Positions 24,987-33,195 of a stretch of 64,000 nucleotides of DNA are shown here, one piece after another (position 1 is the first letter of the stretch; each line of letters starts with the position of its first letter). Below the pieces are notes generated by a model. It did no database searches. It worked only from the letters and a program-made list of their open reading frames with translations, and was not told where the DNA came from. Source of the stretch: VAXT01 sp963827725 (GTDB lineage Bacteria > Actinomycetota > Thermoleophilia > Gaiellales > Gaiellaceae); contig CAWHBM010000001.1 of NCBI GenBank assembly GCA_963827725.1, positions 992,001 to 1,056,000 of the forward strand, given 5' to 3'. Both the position numbers and the translations under genes were made by a program.

Positions 24987-26874
24987 GAAGGTCATTCTTC
25001 CAGACTCCTCCGAGCTCGAGCTTCCCTCCGGCGCGACCGGGCTCGACGCGGCTGCTGCGATCGGGCCGAAGCTGGCCAAGCAGGCCGTTCTCGTGCGCTC
25101 GAACGGGCGTGCTCAGGATTTACGGGCGCCACTTGCCGACGGCGAGCCGATCCAGATCCTGACCACGCGCGACGCCGACGACGCCGACGCGCTCTACGTC
25201 CTCCGCCACTCGGCTGCCCACTTGCTCGCGGAGGCGGTTCGGCGTCTCTATCCGGGCACGAAGATCGCCATCGGACCGCCGATCGAGAACGGCTTCTACT
25301 ACGACTTCGAGTTCCCGGAGCCGATCGGCGAGGATGCGCTCGAGCGCATCGAGGAGGAGATCCGGCGCGAGCTGAAGGAAGGCCGGGCCTGGGAGCGCCA
25401 GGAGGTTTCCGCGGACGAGGCGAAGCGCCTGTTCGCCGAGCAGGGCGAGGACTACAAGGTCGAGCTCGTAGACACCGCCGAGGGCGAGATCACGCTCTAC
25501 ACGCAGGGTGACTTCACCGATCTCTGCCGGGGGCCGCACCTCCAGGATTCGAGCCCGATCAAGGCGATCAAGCTGACCGGCCTCGCGGGGGCCTACTGGC
25601 GCGGCGACGAGAAAAACACCCAGCTGACGCGGATCTACGGCACGGCTTTCTACTCGCAGGCCGACCTCGACGCCCATCTCGAGCGCCTCGAGGAGGCGAA
25701 GAAGCGCGACCACAGGCGCTTGGGCGTCCAGCTCGACCTTGTCCACTTCGACGAGCACTCGCCGGGCTCGCCGCTCTGGCACCCGAAGGGCATGGTGATC
25801 TGGAACGAGCTCGAGAAGATCAGGCAGCGCGAGAACAAGAGGCGCGGCTACCTCGAGGTCAAAACGCCCCTCATCTACAGCGAAGAGACCTTTCTCACCT
25901 CAGGGCACTTTCCGACGTACGAGGACCTCATGTTCAAGCTCGAGGTCGACGAGCACCGCTGGGCGATGAAGGCGATGAACTGTCCGGGGCACATGTTGCT
26001 CTTCGGGAGCAAGCTGCGCTCCTACCGGGAACTTCCCCTGCGGTACGCCGAGCCGGCGCCGCTTCACCGCAACGAGCTCACGGGGACGCTGCACGGGCTG
26101 CTGCGTGTTCGGCACGTCACACAGGACGACGCGCACATCTTCTGCACGGAAGAGCAGATCCAGGACGAGATCGCCGGGGCTGTCGACTATGCGCGCTACA
26201 CCTACGAGCTCTTCGGTATGACAGCAAGCGCTGAAATGGCAACGCGCCCGGACAAGAGGGTTGGAACCGACGAGCAATGGGACATGAGCGAGGCCGCGAT
26301 CGAGGAAGCCCTGAAGCTGAACGAGATCCCCTACGAGATCGCGGAGGGCGAGGGCGCGTTTTACGGACCGAAGATCGACCTGTTCATGGACGATGCGCTG
26401 GGCAGGAAGTGGCAGATGGGGACGATCCAGCTCGATTCGCAGATGCCCTCGCGCTTCGGGCTGAAATACGTCGGCGCGGATAACACCGAGCACGACCTGT
26501 ACGTCGTCCATCGCGCGCTGTACGGGTCCTTCGAGCGCTTCATCGGGATCCTGATCGAGCACTTCGGAGGCGCGTTTCCGCTCTGGCTTGCGCCCGTGCA
26601 GGTGCGCGTCATTCCGGTCGGCGAGGACCATCGAGAAGCGGCGCAGGCGTTGGCCGGGAAGCTCGGCGAGTTCCGCGTCGAGGTCGACGAGTCCGATGAG
26701 ACGGTCGGCAAACGGATCCGAAACGCCGAGGTCGAGAAGATCCCCTACGTCGTCGTCTGGGGCGACAAGGAGTCGGACGCCGCGATCGCTGTCCGGGAGC
26801 GCGGGGGAGAGCAGTCCACAAGGTCGCTCGAGGAGTTCCTGGCGGTACTCGGGGAAGAGGCTTCGGTGTCCTAG
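24985..26874 (+). CDS. thrS: threonyl-tRNA synthetase
   Basis: Class II aminoacyl-tRNA synthetase of 629 residues charging tRNA-Thr. The N-terminal TGS domain (KVILPDSSELELPSGATG) is present. It is followed by the editing domain with HSAAHLLAEAV and the zinc-site region (the late FTDLCRGPHL). The catalytic core has motif 2-like MNCPGHMLLF and RYAEPAPLHRNE, and motif 3 near GGAFPLWLAPVQ. The anticodon-binding domain ends the protein (RVIPVGEDHREAA). It is slightly short at the N-terminus but complete. ATG 24985 leaves no leader room before the divergent ORF, so the transcript may begin at or near the start codon. Confidence 0.97.
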   Translation: MKVILPDSSELELPSGATGLDAAAAIGPKLAKQAVLVRSNGRAQDLRAPLADGEPIQILTTRDADDADALYVLRHSAAHLLAEAVRRLYPGTKIAIGPPIENGFYYDFEFPEPIGEDALERIEEEIRRELKEGRAWERQEVSADEAKRLFAEQGEDYKVELVDTAEGEITLYTQGDFTDLCRGPHLQDSSPIKAIKLTGLAGAYWRGDEKNTQLTRIYGTAFYSQADLDAHLERLEEAKKRDHRRLGVQLDLVHFDEHSPGSPLWHPKGMVIWNELEKIRQRENKRRGYLEVKTPLIYSEETFLTSGHFPTYEDLMFKLEVDEHRWAMKAMNCPGHMLLFGSKLRSYRELPLRYAEPAPLHRNELTGTLHGLLRVRHVTQDDAHIFCTEEQIQDEIAGAVDYARYTYELFGMTASAEMATRPDKRVGTDEQWDMSEAAIEEALKLNEIPYEIAEGEGAFYGPKIDLFMDDALGRKWQMGTIQLDSQMPSRFGLKYVGADNTEHDLYVVHRALYGSFERFIGILIEHFGGAFPLWLAPVQVRVIPVGEDHREAAQALAGKLGEFRVEVDESDETVGKRIRNAEVEKIPYVVVWGDKESDAAIAVRERGGEQSTRSLEEFLAVLGEEASVS

Positions 26875-27902
26875 TAGGGGCGGTTCGAGGTCGCGGCGAG
26901 GAAGCGGTCCTCGGCCGCGTAGTCGAGCATCGGCGCGAAGTAGTCGTCGTCGAGATGGAGTTGGCTCTCGCGAGCGCCGGAGACGAGCCAAGCGACCTCA
27001 TCGGCCACCGTGGTCGCGTAGTCGCCCACCGGTGTGTATCCGAGCTCGGCGGCCGCGGTCATGTCGAGCACGATCGGATGCGGCGCATCCCAGGGATGCC
27101 GGCCCAGCGTCTCATCGGCTCGGTCGTCGAGCAGCACCTCTTCCCAGGCGTGGTCGAGCTGGCCCGCGATCGTGCGCGAGATCTCGAGGCCGCTCGGCGC
27201 GTCGGGGTCGGCGCTGTTCAGGATCCGCTGACCCGGTGTCGCCGCAGCGACTTCGATGAGCGCGGCAATGTTCACGGCGGCGGTCGGGTGATCGACTCCG
27301 GCGCCTCGGCGGGCGAGGAAGACGACAGGACGCTGATCGAGCACGCGCTTGACGAAGACCCACTCGCGCGGCGTTTTCGCACCTTCGCCGTGGATCTTGG
27401 AAGGACGGAGGACCGTGACCGGCCCACCACTGTCGAGCAGAACCAGCTCGGCGGCGACCTTGTTCGCGCCGTAGCCCGCGGGCGAGTTGTAGTCCCCGTC
27501 GCCGGCGGCCATCGTGGGCTGTGCCTCACGGATCGGGCCGTCGAAGCACGGTGCGGTCTCCGAGTTGGAGTGGTGCCCGGAGCCGTCGACGTACACGGCC
27601 TTGCTCGAGATCATCACCGTAGATCCGGCGTCGTTCACGAGCGGCAGCAGCCCGGTCGCATGGGCGGCGGTGTAACAGATGCAGTCGACGAGCAAGTCGG
27701 CGCCGCTGCCAAGTGCGGCGAGCAGCTGAGCCGGGTCGTCGCGCTCTGCCCGGACGAACGTTCCTCCGGAAGCGGCGATGTCGGCGGGCAGGTGAGCCGG
27801 GTCACGCCCGGTGAGGTCGACCTGCCAGCCGGCCGCGAGCAAGCGACGGGCCGTGGCGCGGCCGATCAAACCGGTGCCCCCGAGGATGAGCGCGCGAGGC
27901 AT
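26871..27902 (-). CDS. NAD-dependent epimerase/dehydratase family protein
   Basis: Short-chain extended dehydrogenase/reductase of 343 residues. The Rossmann motif LILGGTGLIGRATARRLL is at the N-terminus, and YGANKVAAELVLL near residue 150 is the YxxxK catalytic pair. PVTVLRPSKIHGEGAKTPRE gives the substrate-binding segment. ATG 27902 is the natural start. It converges on thrS (4-base overlap of ends). Its 5' end lies back to back with the infC leader. The sugar or isoflavone-type substrate is not known. Confidence 0.8.
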   Translation of the reverse strand: MPRALILGGTGLIGRATARRLLAAGWQVDLTGRDPAHLPADIAASGGTFVRAERDDPAQLLAALGSGADLLVDCICYTAAHATGLLPLVNDAGSTVMISSKAVYVDGSGHHSNSETAPCFDGPIREAQPTMAAGDGDYNSPAGYGANKVAAELVLLDSGGPVTVLRPSKIHGEGAKTPREWVFVKRVLDQRPVVFLARRGAGVDHPTAAVNIAALIEVAAATPGQRILNSADPDAPSGLEISRTIAGQLDHAWEEVLLDDRADETLGRHPWDAPHPIVLDMTAAAELGYTPVGDYATTVADEVAWLVSGARESQLHLDDDYFAPMLDYAAEDRFLAATSNRPY

Positions 27903-27954
27903 CGCGGCGAACCTATCGCAGGCGAGGCGCGAGCTTCCACGCGGAAGGCTGCTA

Positions 27955-28111
27955 ACCTCTGAAGCCTGCAAAGCAGGGGCGACACGTTCCTCACCTCCGG
28001 GGCCACGAGCCTGTCGGAGGTTCAACCCAGGAGGTTGGAAGGGATCGAGCCGCTGCCGTGCAGCGGTTTTGTCGTTTCGAAGAGAGGAGCTAGCAGCTTG
28101 GTGAAGCGCCT
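27955..28111 (+). promoter_or_regulatory. structured leader with attenuator-type terminator upstream of infC
   Basis: The leader contains three hairpins in order: CCTGC-AAA-GCAGG (27965-27977), ACCTCCG...CGGAGGT (27993-28021) and CCGCTGC-CGT-GCAGCGG (28050-28066). The last is followed at once by TTTTGTCGTTT and fits a rho-independent terminator 45 bases before the infC start. A terminator in the leader of infC-rpmI-rplT fits feedback control by L20 or IF-3, as known in other phyla. The regulator here is inferred. Confidence 0.6.
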
Positions 28112-28801
28112 TTGAGGCCACGACGTCGGGTTGAGCCCACGCGGCCGGTCATCCCGCACAGCCGGATCAACGAGGACATTCGAGTGCAACAGGTCCGCCT
28201 CGTGGACGAGAACGGCGGCCAGCTGGGAGTGAAGCCCATCCAGGAGGCGCTCGACTACGCGCACGGCAAGGATCTCGACCTCGTCGAGGTCGCGGCTCAG
28301 GCCGACCCGCCGGTCGCGCGGGTCATGGACTACGGCAAGTACCGGTACGAGCAGGAGCAGAAGGCCAAGATCGCGCGCAAGCACCAGGTTTCGATCAACG
28401 TCAAGGAGATCAAGCTCAGGCCAAAGATCGGCATACACGACTACGAGACCAAGAAGGGCCACGTCGCCCGGTTCCTCGGACAGCGGGCCAAGGTCAAGGT
28501 CACGATCATGTTCCGCGGGCGGGAGACGACCCACCCGGAGCGCGGCCGTGACCTGCTGATGAAGCTGGCGGAGGACGTGAAGGAGCTCGGCCAGGTCGAA
28601 TCGCCGCCGCTTCTCGATGGCCGGAACATGGTCATGCTGCTCGGCCCGACAAAGAACGCAGGAGTTTCAAGAGATGCCCAAACAGAAGAATCACAGCGGA
28701 GCGAAGAAGCGGTTCAAGGTGACGGGAGCGGGGAAGCTCCTGCGCCGCCAAGCGATGAAAAGCCACTTGCTGAGCAAGAAGTCCGAGAAGCGCAAGCGTA
28801 A
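28112..28801 (+). CDS. infC: translation initiation factor IF-3
   Basis: Initiation factor of about 229 residues as it stands. The N-domain (HSRINEDIRVQQVRLVDENG), linker and C-domain (VSINVKEIKLRPKIGIHDYE, HVARFLGQRAKVKVTIMFRGRE, DGRNMVMLLGPTK) are complete by about residue 180. The frame then runs on through the whole start of rpmI to 28801 as an acidic tail, whereas most IF-3 proteins end soon after the GPTK. A lost stop just after 28654 is likely, though long acidic tails exist in some actinobacterial IF-3 proteins. The start is TTG 28112; a later GTG at 28184 would cut into the fold. Confidence 0.9.
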   Translation: MRPRRRVEPTRPVIPHSRINEDIRVQQVRLVDENGGQLGVKPIQEALDYAHGKDLDLVEVAAQADPPVARVMDYGKYRYEQEQKAKIARKHQVSINVKEIKLRPKIGIHDYETKKGHVARFLGQRAKVKVTIMFRGRETTHPERGRDLLMKLAEDVKELGQVESPPLLDGRNMVMLLGPTKNAGVSRDAQTEESQRSEEAVQGDGSGEAPAPPSDEKPLAEQEVREAQA

Positions 28802-28880
28802 GCTCCGCCGCGACCAGCCCCTCCACAAGTCCAACGACCGCGCCGTCAGGCGCATGCTCGGCGGAGTCAAGAAGAAGTAA
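28674..28880 (+). CDS. rpmI: 50S ribosomal protein L35
   Basis: Basic ribosomal protein of 68 residues: PKQKNHSGAKKRFKVTGAGK, then LLRRQAMKSHLLSKKSEKRKRKLR and HKSNDRAVRRMLGG. All core positions of L35 are present. GCAGGAG at 28659-28665 is a well-placed ribosome-binding site. Its stop overlaps the rplT start (TAATG). It lies in a different frame inside the 3' extension of infC. Confidence 0.95.
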   Translation: MPKQKNHSGAKKRFKVTGAGKLLRRQAMKSHLLSKKSEKRKRKLRRDQPLHKSNDRAVRRMLGGVKKK

Positions 28881-29257
28881 TGCCGCGCGTAAAACGATCA
28901 GTCGCGTCCCGCAAGCGGCGCAAGAAGGTCCTCGACCGCGCGAAGGGCTTCGTCGGCACGAGGCACTCGCGCTACAAGGTGGCGAACGAGGCCGTGGAGC
29001 ATGCGCTCGTCCACGCCTACCGCGACCGGAAGCGCCGCAAGCGGGAGATGCGCCGGCTCTGGATCATCCGCATCAACGCTGCCGCCCGCGCCGAGGGGCT
29101 CTCGTACAACCAGTTCGTCGCGGGCTGTCGCATGGCGGGGGTCGAGCTCGATCGCAAGGTGCTCGCGTCAATCGCCGTCGACGACCCGGCCGCCTTCGGC
29201 AAGATCGCCGAGCAGGCCAAGACGGCGCTCGGCTCCGGTTCTGCCCAGCAAGACTGA
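28880..29257 (+). CDS. rplT: 50S ribosomal protein L20
   Basis: Ribosomal protein of 125 residues that helps early 50S assembly. The N-terminal basic tail (PRVKRSVASRKRRKKVLDRAKGF) and globular part (RRLWIIRINAAARAEGLSYNQF, AGVELDRKVLASIAVDDP) are intact. In several bacteria L20 represses its own operon by binding the infC leader; the hairpins upstream of infC make this plausible here. Its stop overlaps the beginning of the DUF2332 gene. Confidence 0.96.
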   Translation: MPRVKRSVASRKRRKKVLDRAKGFVGTRHSRYKVANEAVEHALVHAYRDRKRRKREMRRLWIIRINAAARAEGLSYNQFVAGCRMAGVELDRKVLASIAVDDPAAFGKIAEQAKTALGSGSAQQD

Positions 29258-30212
29258 GCTCGCCTCGCAGCGCGAGGTCTTCGAGGCTCAGGCCGAGCAC
29301 TTCCGCGGCAGCTCACCGCTCTACCTCGAGCTGTCCCATCGCTTCGCCGAGGACCCGGTGGTCGGTCGGATCGTCGGGCTCGAGCCTTCGTGGGACCAGG
29401 CGCTGCGTCTGTTCGGCGGCCTCCACTACCTCGTTCTGGCGGGCGAGGCCTCGTGGGACGACCCGCTCGCCGAGCACGAGGAGTTCCTGGCGAACTTCGT
29501 GGCGACGCAGCGAGTGCAGACGAACGAAGTTCGCCGAGCCTGGCTGCTCACGCCCCTCTTCCTGCGGGTTGCGCAGCGAACGGGTAGCTCGGTCTTCGAC
29601 CTGATCGAGCTCGGCTCGAGCGCGGGCCTGCTGCTGGGGTGGGATCGCTACCACTACGTGTACGAGGCCGGGGAGTGGGGCCCCGGCGAGGCTCCGCTTA
29701 CGTTGCGCGGAGAGGAGCGCCGGCACGTGCCGGCCGAACTGCTCGAGTCGTCACCCGTGGTGCGGCGCAAGGTCGGCGTCGATCTCGCCCCGCTCGACGT
29801 GATGAGCGACGAGTCGCTCAGGCTGCTGAAGGCATTCGTGTGGGCGGGGCAGGACGAGCGCCTCGCGCGCCTCGACGACGCTTTCGCGGCCGTGAGGGAG
29901 GATCCACCCGAGCTCGTCCAGGGCAACTACGTCGAGCTGCTACCGGAGCTCCTCGCCGAGCGTGACCCCGACGTCGTGACGATCGTCTTCGCAAGCGCGA
30001 CCCTCGCGTACCTCTCCGACGACGACGTCGACCGGGTGCGCTTGGCGCTCGCCAAATTCGGGCGATCTGGTGGCCTTGTCTTCGTCACCACCGGCAAGGG
30101 GCGAAGCGGCGAGCGGCATTGGGGACTGCGGATCGTCTACTACCCCGGCGGCGACCGGGAGTTCGCCGGGGAGGCCGACTACCACGGCGCCTGGCTCGAC
30201 TGGTGGCTGTGA
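29241..30212 (+). CDS. DUF2332 family protein
   Basis: Protein of about 323 residues matching actinobacterial DUF2332: HFRGSSPLYLELSHRFAEDP, the TNEVRRAWLLTPLFLRVAQ helix, FDLIELGSSAGLLLGWDRYHY and VTIVFASATLAYLSDDDVDR. The LIELGSSAGLLL segment recalls an S-adenosylmethionine-binding loop, but no methyltransferase activity is known. No ATG, GTG or TTG precedes the conserved N-terminus; a CTG at 29241 is the best candidate and overlaps the end of rplT. The 3' end overlaps the methyltransferase start by 4 bases. Confidence 0.78.
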   Translation: MPSKTELASQREVFEAQAEHFRGSSPLYLELSHRFAEDPVVGRIVGLEPSWDQALRLFGGLHYLVLAGEASWDDPLAEHEEFLANFVATQRVQTNEVRRAWLLTPLFLRVAQRTGSSVFDLIELGSSAGLLLGWDRYHYVYEAGEWGPGEAPLTLRGEERRHVPAELLESSPVVRRKVGVDLAPLDVMSDESLRLLKAFVWAGQDERLARLDDAFAAVREDPPELVQGNYVELLPELLAERDPDVVTIVFASATLAYLSDDDVDRVRLALAKFGRSGGLVFVTTGKGRSGERHWGLRIVYYPGGDREFAGEADYHGAWLDWWL

Positions 30213-30886
30213 TCACGTCGGCGTCCAATCCCAAGCTGCGGCTCATGCACCGGCTGCTGGAGTCGCGGCGTCAGCGCGAGAAGGAGGGGCTGTTCGTCGT
30301 GGAGGGCGAGGATCTCGTCCAGGCCGCCGACGATGCAGGCATCGAACCGGTCGAGCTGCTGCGTGCGGGCGAGGAGGTCGAGCCGGACTTGCTGGCCAAG
30401 GTCTCGACGATGGCGCACCCGCCGCGGGTGATGGGCATCTACCGCCGCGACGCGCTGCCACGGGGCGTCGAGCCGCTGTCGCTCTCGCTCTGGCATGTGG
30501 CCGACCCGGGCAACCTCGGCACGATTCTGCGCAGCGCCGATGCTTTCGGCGCGTCGGTTGCGCTCTCGGCCGGCTGCGCCGATCCGACGGGGCCCAAGGC
30601 GGTGCGCGCTTCGGCGGGAGCGGTCTTCCGCGTTCCGATCGCGGGCTTCGACGAGCCGGACGGGAAGCGGATCGCCCTCGTCTCGGAAGGCGGGCAGCCG
30701 CTGGCCGATCTGGGCCCGGGCGTGCCGGTCAGCTACGTGCTCGGGGCCGAGCGGGCGGGCCTGCCGGACGACGTGGTCGCCGCCTGCGACGGGTCGGCGA
30801 CGATTCCGCTCGCGCCCGGTGCGGAGTCCCTGAACGTCGCAATCGCCGGCGCGATCGCGCTCTACGAGCACCGGCGCGGCGGGTAG
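30209..30886 (+). CDS. TrmH/SpoU-family 23S rRNA 2'-O-methyltransferase
   Basis: Knotted SPOUT methyltransferase of 225 residues. The N-terminal substrate-binding part (ITSASNPKLRLMHRLLESRRQR ... LFVVEGEDLVQAA) precedes the SPOUT domain. Motif 1 is DPGNLGTILRSADAFGA near residue 105, motif 2 VLGAERAGL near 180 and motif 3 LNVAIAGAIALYEH near 210. It uses S-adenosylmethionine to methylate ribose in rRNA or tRNA. Position next to infC-rpmI-rplT and pheST is the usual place of such genes. GTG 30209 overlaps the preceding stop. Confidence 0.92.
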   Translation: MITSASNPKLRLMHRLLESRRQREKEGLFVVEGEDLVQAADDAGIEPVELLRAGEEVEPDLLAKVSTMAHPPRVMGIYRRDALPRGVEPLSLSLWHVADPGNLGTILRSADAFGASVALSAGCADPTGPKAVRASAGAVFRVPIAGFDEPDGKRIALVSEGGQPLADLGPGVPVSYVLGAERAGLPDDVVAACDGSATIPLAPGAESLNVAIAGAIALYEHRRGG

Positions 30887-30895
30887 AGTCGTAGC

Positions 30896-31315
30896 GTGGC
30901 GAAGATCGCGGGAGTCTGGACGTCACCGGCGCGCAAGAGTGGCCGCATGGACGGCCACGAGCGGCGTCGCGCAGTCGCCGGAGAAGGTCTCGAGGGCTGT
31001 GCGCACGCGAATCCGCCGAAGCGCGAGGTTCTCTTCGCCTCGAAGGAGCATCTCGACGCGGTCGGCGTCGAGCCGGGCGCGACGCGCGAGAACCTGACCG
31101 TCGTAGGGGACGACGTCGAGCGCTGGCCGATCGGTCAGCGCGTTCGCGTCGGCGAGGTAGCCGTCTTCGAGATCACGATGGTCTGCGATCCGTGTCACCG
31201 CATGGACGAGCTGCGGGAGGGCCTGCGGGCAGAGCTCGAGGGCAGGCGCGGGATGCTCGCGCGCATCGTCGAGAGCGGCGAGGTCGCCGTCGGCGACGAG
31301 ATCGAGCTGCTCTAG
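30896..31315 (+). CDS. MOSC-domain-like protein
   Basis: Protein of 139 residues with the small beta-barrel MOSC layout: SGRMDGHERRRAVAGEGLEG near the start, a KREVLFASKEHLDAVGVEPG stretch, then GATRENLTVVGDDV, WPIGQRVRVGEVAVFEI and a Cys (VCDPC). The Cys near residue 98 corresponds to the conserved MOSC cysteine that binds sulfur. MOSC domains bind molybdenum cofactor or reduced-sulfur groups. The role here is unknown. GTG 30896 follows the methyltransferase by 9 bases, so co-transcription is likely. Confidence 0.78.
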   Translation: MAKIAGVWTSPARKSGRMDGHERRRAVAGEGLEGCAHANPPKREVLFASKEHLDAVGVEPGATRENLTVVGDDVERWPIGQRVRVGEVAVFEITMVCDPCHRMDELREGLRAELEGRRGMLARIVESGEVAVGDEIELL

Positions 31316-31462
31316 CTAAGTGCCCTCAGCTGATCGCTCTTCTCGCAGCTTGCGCTTGTGGTAGGCGATCCGCTCCTGCAGCTTGCGGGTCAGCCGATCT
31401 CGCTCCGGCTGCTGAGCTCTCAACTCAGCGAAAATCTGCTTCCTACTCTTCTTCTGCGCCAT
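31316..31462 (-). CDS. small basic protein (48 aa)
   Basis: ATG 31462 opens a 48-residue, Lys/Arg-rich helical protein (AQKKSRKQIFAELRAQQPERD, LTRKLQERIAYHKRKLREE). It overlaps the end of the adjacent small acidic gene by 20 bases. No family is recognised. The basic-acidic pairing of the two neighbouring small proteins is suggestive of a complex, but that is speculation. Confidence 0.45.
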   Translation of the reverse strand: MAQKKSRKQIFAELRAQQPERDRLTRKLQERIAYHKRKLREERSAEGT

Positions 31463-31583
31463 CGCCTTCTTCCTCGAGCAAGAACAGGATGTAGTTGACG
31501 CGTACGCGGATGTCGAACAGCGCTTCCATGATAGAGACGACGTCATCTCGGTCGAGGGGGAGCTCGGATGACGGAATCGCCAC
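31443..31583 (-). CDS. small acidic helical protein (46 aa)
   Basis: GTG 31583 to TAG gives 46 residues: SSELPLDRDDVVSIMEALFD then IRVRVNYILFLLEEE and an acidic tail. The DDVVSIMEALFDIRxxVxxILxLLEEE pattern recurs in small actinobacterial proteins and is unlikely by chance. The gene overlaps the start of the basic small protein downstream on the same strand, so the two are probably co-translated. Function unknown. Confidence 0.45.
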   Translation of the reverse strand: MAIPSSELPLDRDDVVSIMEALFDIRVRVNYILFLLEEEGDGAEEE

Positions 31584-31631
31584 GTTGCCAATCTTGCTGG
31601 CGCGTGACTTTACGCCGGCAAGACGGCTGAA

Positions 31632-32363
31632 TCAGACAGCGCTGGCGACGAAGACCATGTCCTCGCCGCCGCGGAAGGGTTTCCGGTCGAACCAGCCGTA
31701 GCAGGCCTCGACTGCGAAGCCGGTCTCCTCGAGGAGCTGCTGCCATTCCTCGCGTGAGATCCAGGAGAGGGCCATCGTCGCGCCGCTCGAGGGGCCGCGA
31801 ACCGAGAGGATGAGCGTTCGCGCGGTCTCGTCCCAGTCGGCGAGCTCGTAGATGCCGGGCTCGCGCTCCAGCCAGCGGCCGTGGGTCTCGGCGATGTCGT
31901 CGGGCTTCGGTGCGAAGACGTCGAAGACGAACCGCCCGCCGGGGCGAAGCGCGGCCCGCGCCGCGGTCAGGGCCTCGACCCGCTCGCCGTCGTCGACGAG
32001 ATGGAGGTAGGAACGGAACGGACAGATGACGAGAGAGACCTGTTCGTCGAGCGGTGGCCGCCGCAGGTCGCCGAGCCGGAGGTCGACGAGATCGGCCACG
32101 CCCTCTTCCTCGGCCCGGCGCCCGCAGGCGGCGAGCATCTCGCGTGAGGAATCGACGCCGATCACGGGGATGCCCTTCTGCGCGATCGGGATCGCAATCC
32201 GGCCGGTTCCGATCCCAAGCTCGACCACCGGCCCGCCTTCTCTCCGAGCCTCGGCGACATAGAAGTCGACGTCCTCGGTGACGCTCCGGCTCCACGGGTC
32301 GTAGAGCCCGGCGATCGTGTCGTAGGGGCTGGCCCCGGGACGAACCTGGCTCAGATCCGACAC
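31632..32363 (-). CDS. SAM-dependent class I methyltransferase (first of three related genes)
   Basis: Class I methyltransferase of 243 residues. PVVELGIGTGRIAIPIAQKG is the SAM-binding motif I, VIGVDSSREMLAACGRRAEEE gives the acidic loop, and DLRLGDLRRPPLDEQVSLVICPF is motif post-I. The C-terminal half (LSWISREEWQQLLEETGFAVEACYGWFDRKPF) is the substrate part. GTG 32363 is chosen near the fold start. It is a divergent paralogue of the two genes that follow upstream. The substrate is unknown. Confidence 0.78.
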   Translation of the reverse strand: MSDLSQVRPGASPYDTIAGLYDPWSRSVTEDVDFYVAEARREGGPVVELGIGTGRIAIPIAQKGIPVIGVDSSREMLAACGRRAEEEGVADLVDLRLGDLRRPPLDEQVSLVICPFRSYLHLVDDGERVEALTAARAALRPGGRFVFDVFAPKPDDIAETHGRWLEREPGIYELADWDETARTLILSVRGPSSGATMALSWISREEWQQLLEETGFAVEACYGWFDRKPFRGGEDMVFVASAV

Positions 32364-32464
32364 ACCCGCGTCCAATCTTCCTCGATACGCTCGAGCCGGA
32401 GGCAAGCGGTCCCCCACCCGGGTGGGTGGATTGAGGGGCCTGGCCGGAAAAGGACACGATGGAT

Positions 32465-33187
32465 TCATGTCGGCTTCCGCGTGACCCAGACGAACTCCCG
32501 GTCGTCCTTGCCCAGCGGCCGTCGGTCGAAGTCGCCGTACAGCGCCTCGATCTCGAGCCCCGCGACCTCGATCAGGCCCTCCCACTCGGCACGGTTCACC
32601 CACCACAGCGAGAGCTTCCGCTCGCCCTCGCCAGGGCGGTCGACCCAGGCGGTGATGTCGATGCGGCTGTCGGTCGGGTCGTAGTCCATGCGCCGCCAGA
32701 TCCGGCTCCCTTCAGCGTGCTGGCCGATCCCTCCCTCGGAGAGCCGCGCCGCGAGGATCGGGTCGAAGATGAACACATTCCACGCGAATCGCCCGCCCGG
32801 TTCGAGCGCAGCCGCGACCCGCTCGAACACGCGTCGGCGATCCTGCCAGTTCGGCAAGTGCAGGAGCGAGCGAAAAGGCGAGTAGATGAGGCCGGCCGGC
32901 TCGTCCAGCTCGAGGTCGCGCATGTCCCCCTGCCGAAGCTCCAGGTCGACACCTTCTGCGTCGGCCCGCTGCCGCGCCTCCGCGAGCATCGCCGGGGAGA
33001 GATCGATTCCGATCACTTTCCGCCCGGTCTCGCGCGCCACCGGGATCGCGACGCGGCCTGTACCGACTGCGAGCTCGACGATCGGCCCCTCCGCCTCGCG
33101 GGCGAGGTCGACGTAGAACGGGACGTCCTCCGTCATGTGCTGCGCCCACTCGTCGTAGATTTCCGCAAACGGGTCGTACTGGCTCAT
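32465..33187 (-). CDS. SAM-dependent methyltransferase, tandem copy A
   Basis: Class I methyltransferase of 240 residues with PIVELAVGTGRVAIPVARETG (motif I), GIDLSPAMLAEARQRADAEG and RQGDMRDLELDEPAGLIYSPF. The C-terminal end WVNRAEWEGLIEVAGLEIEALYGDFDRRP is nearly the same as in the next gene. It shares roughly 85-90% of residues with the gene at 33196-33924 and lies 8 bases from it in the same direction, so the pair arose by recent tandem duplication. The substrate is not known. The start ATG 33187 matches its twin. Confidence 0.82.
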   Translation of the reverse strand: MSQYDPFAEIYDEWAQHMTEDVPFYVDLAREAEGPIVELAVGTGRVAIPVARETGRKVIGIDLSPAMLAEARQRADAEGVDLELRQGDMRDLELDEPAGLIYSPFRSLLHLPNWQDRRRVFERVAAALEPGGRFAWNVFIFDPILAARLSEGGIGQHAEGSRIWRRMDYDPTDSRIDITAWVDRPGEGERKLSLWWVNRAEWEGLIEVAGLEIEALYGDFDRRPLGKDDREFVWVTRKPT

Positions 33188-33195
33188 CGGACCAT

